Assembly (NCBI GenBank): GCA_963920575.1
Contig: OY986972.1
Coordinates: 7,390,010-7,454,009 of the forward strand
From: Narthecium ossifragum
Lineage: Eukaryota > Streptophyta > Magnoliopsida > Dioscoreales > Nartheciaceae
Reading direction: 5' to 3'
DNA: 64,000 bases
Program-made: the position numbers and the translations under genes
Shown: piece after piece, positions 27,901 through 39,300 of the stretch
How the letters are laid out: each line of letters begins with the position of its first letter
How positions within the stretch are numbered: the stretch's first letter is position 1
The notes under the pieces: generated by a model
The model's input: the letters and a program-made list of their open reading frames with translations, nothing else
The model's database searches: none
What the model was told of the DNA's origin: nothing

Positions 27901-30334
27901 TTTCTTACTCCATAATTTTCTTCCTTGGGCTTTGGCCTATCTTTGCATTTGGCTTCTCTCTTAATATGCTGTTTTTTAAGGAAATTAATCTTTGGTCACT
28001 TTGTTTGAATAATGAATTCGCATCCTGACCGCTTAAATGTCTCCTATATACTATTGTTATAAATTGGTGAATCCATCCAACTTGTGTGCCATATCTTTGT
28101 GAAACATTCGAGTTATGGATCCATTTTTCCATGTCATGTCTCAAATTACCAATAAATATTTTCCTGAATCTTAGTTGTGACTTTTGTCAGAATAGTTTTT
28201 AGGTGGTCCCGTGGTTGGACTTTTGAAGACCTTGCCGATGTTTATTTAAAATCTGAAGCCTGTTTCTTGCATTGGGTTCCATTTCTCATCCTTGGGATTG
28301 TGCATATACAAAATGTCGTGAAAGCATCGATATAGAGAAGGAAATACAATGGGGTAGAGTGAAGTAATTAACATATGCTCACCAGTGGGCTGTCGATTGC
28401 CGTTTATTGCTTGATGGTCGCTCTTTGATTGGATTGGGGTGGAAGGTATGAGGATAGTATTTAGGAGTTTTACTGGGACAGGCAGAGAACAAACTGGTGG
28501 TGCACACTTGAAGTTAGAATCGCTTTTTTATCAACTCAATAAAGAATCCTACCCTAGTACAAGTTCCGGTTTTAGAATGCAACACTCTGAAATGGGCAAA
28601 AAATTTGACGAAATTGGGATGAAACCATGTCTGATGTGGTTCTGAGCCCTTAAGACGACAAACTTCCCCTATTAAAATGTTAGTAGAATGAGAAAAATTG
28701 TACAGCACTTTGTTTTAAATTTTCTTTTTTGTGATCCTTGCTTTTTGCTTCTTGAGCTGTTTTGTGCCTCATAGTTGTGGAAGTTAAAAGAATGTTAAGC
28801 TTATTATTAGCAGTTGGTTTGGTTGAACTATTATATTAGCAGTTCTGCAAAGTTTACATGCCATTCTTTCCTAGAATTTGCTTATGCGCCAATATATCAT
28901 GTCTTTGTCGTCACCATCGTAATCAAAGTCATTGTGGTGAACACGTCATAGACCAGAAGATTTCAGAAAACTAGATTGAATTTGGTGATTGGTTGAGGTT
29001 GACATCAAACCTCTTTAACGGTGCTAGACTTGTGATCAAGGATTGCCATGTCGGTGGCACGCGTAGTACCAGCAACCCACCGGTACGGTACGTGCCGCCG
29101 GTACGCGCCGTGTCGGACCGGCATGCCTCTGTGCCGGTCCAGATGAGTGAAATCCACTCGTATTCAACATCTCCAATTGGCCAAATATAATCTCTTATAC
29201 CATAGTAGAGTAAAAACATAACAAGGTAGTATAATACAATACATGACACATAATCAACAGCTCAATACATCTCTCATATGAGGATACATCAAGCTTTTTC
29301 TCAGACTAACCATAATCTGTCATCGGTGGTCTAAGATAAATGTTTCTAGTAGAACTCAAGTTCTGCATATACCGAGGGAAAGTCATATAAGGAGAATAAT
29401 AGACTTCAAACTCTCTAATGAGCGACTGATACTCTACAGCATCATGCTTGAAATCAATGACAGTCTCAGGAGCATGTATAGTCAGCACTTAAATCCGATG
29501 TGATTAGTATGACTGGTTTGTATTAAGATAGCCATATGAATATTCGAAACTATCACGTGAAGTAGATCTGATATCTCCAAAAATACCATGCATGAAGGTA
29601 GGCTCTTGTGGCCACTGAGGTGGCCGATGTGACTAGAATGCTGAGACGTAACATAACTGTCATGATCATATCTCTCTCCATAGTGACCATGCTGGTACAA
29701 ATGGGCAGACGAAGATGAACAGATTTCTACAAATGTTTTTTAAAATTTTTTTATGAATTTTAAAAAAATTTCTATGAATTTTTTAAATTTTCCTAAGAAT
29801 TTTGAAAAAATTTACAAATTTTTAAATGTTATAAAATTATTTTTAAATTTTCTCTATAACATTTATCAATTAATATAAAAACTATCGTAAATAATTAACA
29901 TAGAAAGTAACATAAGCAATTAACCTAAAAATTAACATGAATAAGTAATAAAAAACTAAATAGCATTAGAAAGTAATATAATAACTAAAATGATTATTAA
30001 CATAAGATTTAAAATTTTGTATAATACATTTAATTATTGGAAAGTCACCATTATTAGATAAAAAAGAATGCTAAAAACAATCATGATTAAATATAATTTT
30101 TTTTAGTAATTACCATCATTAAATAAAAAATAATAATAAATAACATACTATATGAGGCTTATCATTGATAAAAAAAAACTAATGATAAATAACGTACCGA
30201 TTTTTAGCTCATCGGCACTCACTCACCCATTCTCTATCTCATTCTCTAACTTGCTGACTACCCGACAAGACCTTTCTGACAAGACCTTTCTCTCCCCATG
30301 CTCTCTATGCTGGCCCACCAATCTAGCTGCCAAT

Positions 30335-30375
<41 letters not shown>

Positions 30376-33300
30376 TCCCCCAACACGTCTTTCCTTTTTT
30401 TTTCCCTCCACGTGGCTACTTCTCTCCTCCCTCTCCTCCCTTCTTTTTTCTCCCACCCTCGGCCTCTTTTCTTCCCTCCTTCCTTGCTACTTTTCCTTCC
30501 CCGCTACTTTCCCTCGAGACCGCAGCTCCTACCCTCCTGCTCCTCCTCCGCTCGGCCTACGGCTCCTCATCCCCTCCGGCTCCGGCTCCTCATCCCCTCC
30601 GGCTCCGGCTCCTCATCCCCTCCGGCTCCGCTCTCTCCTCCCCTCTCCGGATCCGGTACGTCCCTGCCTACTTTTCCTTCCCCTGAGGCCACGGCTCCTC
30701 CCCTCCCACTCCTCCGCTCACCCTCCGGCTCCTCCTCTTCTCCGGCTCCGGTTCCTCATCCCCTCCGGCTCCGGTTCCTCATCCCCTCCGGCTCCGTCTC
30801 CTCCTCTTCTCCACCTCCTCCTTCCCTCTTGCTCTCTCCTCCCCTCTCTTTCTTCCCCTCCTACCTCTCCGTTGTTTCTCTCCTCCTTCCCTCCCGCTCT
30901 CTCCTCCCCTCTCCGGATCCGGTACACATCGGTTCCGTACCGAGCGATACCTTATGTATCGCCCGGCACCCGGCACAACTCCGCCCCCCCCCCCCCCCGA
31001 TACCGATTCGGGGGGTTTTTTGTCCCGGCTAGCTGCCGGTCCGGTACATACTGGCCAGGACATACCGGCCGACATGGCAACCCTTGCTTGTGATTATGGC
31101 TAAGACAAGACCTCACAGGGTTGATACAAATCCTTAAATAACCCATCAAAATCTCCTTCTATGATTGAAGAATGTAGATTAAAAGGGTAAATGATAATTG
31201 ATTTAAGGATATTCTTTTCCATTTAAAACACGTTTTTTTTATTTGTTAAGCCTTTAGCCTTGGCTTAGGGGGCCAACTGCCCTACATTTCCAGCAAATTT
31301 GGGAGATTGAGTATTGTACCTGACGACGAACCCATTACCACCACCGGGTTCTAACCACTTGGGCTACTCAAAGGTTGTCATTTAAAGCACGGTTAGCTAG
31401 AAAAATGTGTGCAAAGTTGAACTTTTTTGTTTTTGCAACCACTAGATAGAGGCTTATTTACATTAGGATGATTGATACGATTATTTTGAGTCTATTGTCG
31501 CATTTTTTGATGATCTTAAACACCTTCCGATGCATGCCATTTATTCTTAGTGAACATACATCAAGAATTGTTGTGTTGGTAGCACATGTTAAGCTTGTTT
31601 TTGACTGAGACAATACATGCCGATAACGCATATCATGCCGACACTTGGCATGGAGCGTCGTCAGAAGGAAAGTATACCTGGCATGGACCCTATGCCTGTG
31701 TTCGTATCATGCTGCTAATGTGTATCGGTGGGCATGGATCGTGCCGACGGGCACGGCAAACCATGACAGGAATCACTAGCAGAACTGTTTCTTTTGCATC
31801 TTCTTTTAGAGGGAATTATGCTTAAACTCTTGGTCTGATTAAGACATTTCTTGGACTTTTGACTTTGCATATCTCTACATTTTGGTCCTTGGATCACCAA
31901 AGTATTAGTTTTTATTCCTTTGTTGCCCTCAACTGTCAAGTTAGTGTGACATGGTTCTTTGCTGTCATAGTGATACCAATTACTTAGCAACATTTTATAT
32001 ATAGTCCTCATATTTTGCTTCTTCCCTGATCTACCAACCAGTTATTAGTAGAACTGAATGATACTTTTCCCTTCCTTCAATTCCTCAAGAAGGCACATAG
32101 TGTTGATTGTTTACCTTCTCTTATTGGAAAGCATTTAAAGTTTGTCATCACATTCAGCTTTCCTTCCAGTGGTTACAATTCTTCGACTAGGTGGTTCAAA
32201 TCTTGTGATAATTTTTGAATTCATTCCATACTATTGAATCGGTCATAAACACTACTTGTGTTCCATTAAATCTGTGTACCACCAAATGGAATGAGATATC
32301 TTATCCAGTTTTCCATCATATTCCACATGCATATCACTCCCTATAGTGTCTAGAGTAAAGTGTTTTTTCCCCTAATAATCTATTTTTTTTGCCTGTTGAT
32401 GTCCTTATTCAAGACATTAAGTTTCTTCTTTGTTTCTTCCATGTCTCCTAAATATTATCGCTCTCACTTAATGCTGCTAAGTTGGCTTTTTTGATGTAGC
32501 CTCTTCACGTACTTCCTGTCAGCTTTTCACCAGGCGTAGCATACATTGGCAACTTTGTGTTGGCTGCTTATAGATATGAATCAATATAGCTTGTTTAAAT
32601 CATGTCCTTTGATGGCAAATTATTGCATGATGTGTCTCATGCCCTAGTTTCTGAAATTTTTCTCAGTATACTTCAAGATACAGATTCTTATGTTCAATTG
32701 TTAAACCTATCTATATTTCTTGAGTTTGGTACTCAATTTATGGTTGACTTTTCAGGCTATGGTGCAAATGGAGCTGTCATACATTACAGCCCTACTCAAG
32801 AGAGTTGTAGTGTTGTTGACGACAAGAACCTTTTCCTACTGGATAGCGGAGCTCAGTATGTTGATGGTACAACTGACGTAACAAGGACTGTACATTTTGG
32901 CGAACCTTCTTTACGGCAGAAGGAATGCTTCACGAGAGTCTTGCAGGTGCTTATGCATCTGGTTTTTGTCTGTCAAACTCTACTCAAGATGCAATAGTGC
33001 TTTGAGCTTACAAATTATTTCCTTAACAAAAGTGTGGAGACTGATAGTTTTGGAGGGTGATAGATTGTGGTTTCTCTTGATTTAATTGCATGGACATTTG
33101 GAGTTCACATATAGGTGTATTTTCTTTAAAAACAGGGTCACATAGCTGTAGATCAGGCGGTGTTCCCTGAACATACTCCTGGTTTTGTGCTTGATGTGCT
33201 AGCACGTTCTTCACTATGGAAAGTTGGGCTTGATTACCGGCATGGTAAGTGTTTGTTTATTTAACAAACTTTGTTTCTAAAGGAGCAGTTGATTCCTAAC

Positions 33301-36300
33301 ACTGACCTTTTCACCACTTACATGTATATGATAATCTCTGATTCTTTGTTCTAGGGACTGGCCATGGAGTGGGAGCTGCACTAAATGTCCATGAAGGTCC
33401 TCAGAGTATAAGCTTCCGATATGGGAACATGACTACTTTGCAGAAGGGCATGGTGATCAGCAATGAACCTGGCTATTATGAAGATCGTTCTTTTGGCATT
33501 CGGATTGAGGTACTTCCAGCTCTCATCTTCTAATGCCTATTTTTAAGGGTTAGATGCATCTATATTCTGCAATCAGCATAATATGAAAACGCAGCAGTTT
33601 CCTGATTACTATAGCAGAAAGCTTCACATTTGCTTATTTGTCATGCTGTTATTTTTTCAATGCATGAAAATATGAGCGTAAGATTATTAATTCAGAGTGA
33701 TCAAATTTTTTGATGAAAGTTATGCACGAACACTAGATACATACTTTAGCACACTACTAGCATGAATTATCGATGGACTCAAATGTCTAAACTAGTAGTA
33801 ATACTAGTATATATCAGTATATTCAGATCAGAACGTAATCTGTTGCATATTCATTGTCTATTTAGAAGCTTGCAGATCCATTATCTGGCAGCATACTACT
33901 GTATATTTAGGTCTTCTTTTATCTACTTGAATACTCTAATTTGATACTTATTCAGTGCATGCATACCTAAATATCAAGTTCTTGAACTCTTCTATATTAG
34001 TCATTGCAAGTCTATTGTGTCCGGATCCATTATCTTGGGGATGGTTATTACTTATTACTGTGCAGTTCAACTTAAAATGAAAGCAAATGTAGCTTCACTA
34101 CCATAGCATGGATCCACACAAGTTTATGTTAGTCATGGCACCTATGCAACAGACTTTAAAATGAGTTTAGAGTTAATAGGGTAGTACAAGTTTTGTAGTT
34201 TGGCTCATCATGCAGATGTCCTTTTGTAAAAATGTATATGCTTTTAGAAAAAAGATTTGTGCTCATGCCCATGTGGCATGTGCACTGCACATGCTTTTGA
34301 ATCGGTAGTGAGGTACCGATTCAAGCATCTAGTCCAGTCCATCGGTAGTGAGGTACCGATGGACTACATTAACGATTCGGTACCTCACTACCGATAGCTG
34401 ATATGTGTACTGCACATGCCACCTATCGGTAGTGGGATACCGACTTTATTCATCTAGTCCATCAGTAGTGAGGTACCGATGAACTAGATGAAAGATTCGG
34501 TACCTCACTACTGATAGATGGCATGTTGATTCGCCATGCCAACTATCGGTAGTGAGGCTCTAGTCCATCGGTACCTCACTACCGATGGACTACATGCACC
34601 AATCGGTATCCCACTACCGATTGGTGCCATGTGCAGTGCACATGCCACGTGGGCATGGGCATGTGCACAAATCACTGCTCATGCTTTTAATATTTGTACA
34701 CTTTGTTTTCCAAAAAAATTCTGATTTTTTAAGCCTTGATCAGTTGAAACGAACTCCATAACTAGAGTTGAGATTGCTTAATGTCTTTATTGCGGGGGCT
34801 GCAAAAACTGAAATCAAATCCTACAACCTTGCTGCAAAACCTCTGAAATTGGTTATGAGTTATGCTAATAGACTCCCTATTTCGGAGAACTTTTAACAAG
34901 TTATAAGCATTAAAGATGCACTTATAAATTCATGGAGGTATTTGTGATGCTTCAACCGGGCTTGATTACCTAGGAGAGGGTACTCTTATGGCAACATCAA
35001 CTTAAAATCTGTTGAATACCATCCTTGTCTTTGAATGAGCAATCAGCATTGCACTTGACAAGGTATAATTTGGTGCTGCAATCAGATTTGATTCCCATGG
35101 GAAAAATGGCCTGTCTTATTGTAATCCAGAAGATGGAATTTGATGAACACCTTTCTTTCAATATTATTCCTGCTTTTCCCTCACATTTTTCTTGTATTGT
35201 AGAGGTTCTGTTTCTCATGGAGAAAAGGTGGTTAAATATATGGTGGATGCGATTTTCCCAACTAGTTAAAAAGGTTGTTGTAGAGGATGATCTTTTGGTT
35301 AGGATCAAAATTCTAAAAATTTGCTGATTTTAATGCCTAGGCTATTGGAGATTGTCTTGTTTCCACAGAAAACATGATGTCCTTATCTCGGTGCAGGTGT
35401 TTGTGCTCTTTTGGGCCACTTAATTTTTGAATTTGCAATAGGGGGGTGAACATGTTCTACTTTGCAACAATAGATAGATTAATATGACCTGACTTATATG
35501 CCATTTGAGATAGATTGGATATGTTTACATAAATGCTACCATCTCACCATTGTCTTTTTCAACCACCAATCCCACCGCCATCTCTTCTCTTCCTTTCACA
35601 TCTTAATCCATCACTCCACCTTCTCCTCTCCCCTTTATGTGGAGGTTTCTAGCCATTAATCCATCGTCTCCTCCTCTCATCTTCTCCTCCTATCATGACG
35701 GTCTCCGTGAGACATCATACTTCACAATCTCATCTTTCATTTCCATAACCCGCAACTTAATTGCCTCTTTTTCATTTCTTCCCCTTCATGACCTTGATGA
35801 TGGAGGATTATGAGATCCTGCAGTTTTTTCACCTTCTATGACAAGTGAAAAGGAGCATAATTCCATGTACGCACGAATATAGACGCTTCGAGTAGAAAAG
35901 AGTGATTCTTCTACATAGAAATAGCTCTCTGCATGTAGCTGTGGTGTCTCTTCTGCAACAAAAGGTCGTCGCACTAAGTAGGGCTTTCACACAGAAATAG
36001 AGTTCTGTGAGGATATCAACATGAATTCATGCAAATTCATTTCTGAATTTTGGCGCTGACTTATGTGTGTGAATGAACTTTCACATGCACTTATATGCGC
36101 ACAAATATAAGTCTGCCCAAAAGTTCTATCTAGCATTGGGTTGAACTTGGATATAAGAAGATCTGATATGCGGGTCAGAGTGGGTCCCTTTTTGTATAGT
36201 AGCCTAAGAAGAAAGCATCAAGAACAATCGCTACCTCACTATTGACCAATAGATGAGGCTTTATAAGATCGGATAACAGCAATACATATCCGCTTGTGTT

Positions 36301-39300
36301 ATAACCATGGATTTCAGTGCCAGTCTGGCACTGTGCGTGCTGGCCGGTATGTACCGTGCCAGGGGTTAGCGGCATCGAACCCCCCCACCCCCCCCCCCCC
36401 CCCCCCCCCCGCCCCCCCCGGTACCGTACCAAGAAGAAGAAGAAGTAGGAGGAGGAGGAAGAAAAAGGAGACTGGCACGCACCCGTGCCGGCAGCACGTA
36501 TCATGCTAGCAGATTAGCCACGGCGTGTGCCACCGGGACGGCAATCCTTGGTTATAATGTAAAATCAACGTTAGAGGAGACTAATATTAAAGTCATGGAT
36601 ACTTTTTTGTCCTTTATTGTGCTATTTAACTGAAAGATGAGATGTAGAATAAGTCGAGATGGCTAAATACACCAGGTGGTGACATATCTACCTCGTCACT
36701 TGATAATATCTTGAGATGATCCCCCAAACAAGACCAAAACCACACTCTAAAAACATTATAACCCTCGTGGATATCAGAAACCTCCATGCCCCATGAAATT
36801 TGTGTGTGCATATAAATCCGCAGAGAAATTTGTGCACGCTTATAAGTCCACCCGAATTTTTGTGCTCACTTTGCAAGTCACATGAAAATTTAGAACTACT
36901 TAAATTCACACAATTTCATGTTTAAATTTGCATGAAACTCTGCTTCTGTGTGAAAGTGTGAGACTTTGGCGGATGAAAGGCCATTTCTGTGCATGAAGAA
37001 ATGTTTCTACATTGGAGAACCATTTTTTGTCTCCTCAAAGCATACTTATTTATGTGTATATTAAATTCAGGTTCTTTCATATTGGTCATGAAGGGTCATG
37101 AAACCGCAGGAGATCTCGTACTCCATCATCGTGGTCATGAAAGGGACGAAGAGAGGAAAAAGATGATGAAGCACTGGTTTTAGAGGTGGAAGTGAAAGAT
37201 GGGATGGTGAGGTATTGATAGGTCATGGAGATTGTCATGGAAGGAGGAAAGGATGAGAGGATCAGATGGTGGGTTAATGGGTTAGAAGAACTTTACCAAA
37301 AGGGGAAAGGAGGTGGAGTGATGGGTTAGGCGTGTGGAATGAGGATAGGATGTAGTGATGAGGTCGATGTTTGAAGAAGACGGTGGTGAGATAGTGGCAT
37401 TTATGTAAATACATTCAACCTATCTCTAAGAGTCAGATCACATAAATTGGTCTATTATTTCAAAGGAAAACATGCTCGGTCCTATGTTACCAATTCAAAA
37501 TAAGTGGGCCAAAAGTGCAAAATACTCTAGGTGCAGTATCGACTATATAGTTATTCAACAAAATGTTAGGCATGCTTGGTTTTACTTAAAAAATGGACAC
37601 TGTATATGTCAAAACACTAGGCTTAAAGACTGTTATAAGTCAAGAAGAACTGTATATGTCAAAACTGGCATTTTTTCTCACATATAGCTGCTAGATTTTG
37701 AATATTGACAAACATTGCATTTGTCGAATGCAATTTTGCTTCGTTTTCGTAATTTAAAAATAAGCTCGAATCTCATGGTACATGAATTCTTGAATTATAC
37801 CTTCATTGGCCATCACTTTATATTAGTCAAGTGTTAAAATTTCTAATCGTTTAACTGCATTTTGTCATCCTATCTGTGTTGATCTAGAAACTCTATGTTA
37901 TTCCTTTTGGGTGTTGTAGAGTACTCACCAATGCAGTCCTTGTGGCATGTGTCATGCTGCTCTCTAGGCATGATACATGTTAGTTGATACAACACACGTC
38001 GATACTTGGCACGGACATTGTGCCAGTGGCACGAACCTCTTCATAGTTAATACATTACATGTAACAACACTAGGCTTTGTGCCAACATGTCTTGTGCCGG
38101 TAAAAGTACGTTTATGATACATATGCGCTTGTGCCGGTATGAGTTGGTAGGCATAGCGATAATTGGTACTCCTCATATTCAGTCTACTTTTTGTGACTCA
38201 TTGAGCTGAAAACTATATTTCTGTGCGACAAGTATTATATAGAATACTAGGTGGGCCCCCTCGTGCCACCTGGCACGGGTAACCGCCCACACCCCACTAA
38301 CCCCCCACCCCCCTCCCTCTCTACATTTACATCCATGCCACGTGTGCAAAGATAGATGAGTCATGATATGATTAATATGCCACGTCATAAAACCTTACTT
38401 TATATAGTAACTAGTAAATGCCCGTGTCTACGACACGGATATTATAATTTTTTTTGTGATTTATAAGTTGGTTAATGTATGAGCAGTTGTTCGAGAGTGA
38501 AGATTTACAATATCCATTTATCTAGAGGCGTGATCTTTTTATTCGAGGATTACGAAACCCAATAGTGTCTTAGCCTCGGATCTTTTCTCAAATAATGCTA
38601 AAAAAAGATAGCTCCAGGTTTTGTATTGGCTCATATCTGAGCCGTTGGATCATAAAGATCAACGGCCTATTTAAGGGAAGGCTTAGGATTACAAATCCAA
38701 GCCTAACCTCTTTCATCCCACCGCCAACACACCCGCCCTCTAATAAGACTTAAAAAGTGCACAAATCACCCTTGTAATTTGACTTTGTTAGTCTCCGAGT
38801 AGTGCTTCATTGATTACCTTTACCCTATTTTAGGTGCACAAATCACCTCTGGATCGCTATTGTGCCTCCTCCTTTCTCTCTCTTCTTGGATCTCTGCATC
38901 TCTCCTCGCCTCTCTCTCCCTTCCTTTCGATCTCCTTCTAGCTTCTATGAGAGGAGAGAGTGAGAGAGGGGGATGGGAGATGGGAGATAACCGACGGGGT
39001 GTGGAGCTCGTTTAAGGTAAGGGAGAGAGAGGGGGATGGGAGATGAGAGAGGGGGCCGGGGACCTTTTCCTAGTGACGGGGATGGGATGGGATGGCTGGT
39101 ATTAGGTAGTGAAATGATTTGAGTGGGTGTTTTTGGACAGAAATTTTGGATGGGAACCAAATTTGGGTGGGAATCTCGAGGTTTTAGATGAAATCAGAAC
39201 CGTCGGATTTGTTTGGAGAGGGGATGGGGGAGAGGGATGAGATGTCTAGCTCCTCCCTACCCACCCGATCCAGCCGGCGATGTAGAGGAACAGGATCCCC

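Larger units (their letters stand above)
29037..31086 (-). mobile_element. hAT-like element copy 2 (2050 bp), TSD CTTGTGAT
   Basis: Termini are CAAGGATTGCCATGTCGG on the left and CAAGGGTTGCCATGTCGG as the inverted right end. Exact 8-bp duplications CTTGTGAT lie at 29029-29036 and 31087-31094. Read on the minus strand it has the same order as copy 1: GC-rich end, purine tract (pyrimidine on +), AT-rich tract and Tyr-rich coding remnant. No transposase catalytic region is visible, so it is a deletion derivative. The 8-bp duplication is the basis for the hAT assignment. Confidence 0.85.

Noticed and set aside
30152..31093. 313-codon open frame, proline/serine-rich
   Set aside because: It is the read-through of the polypyrimidine tract of the hAT-like element at 29037-31086 and crosses its terminal repeat. 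No domain; a composition artefact.
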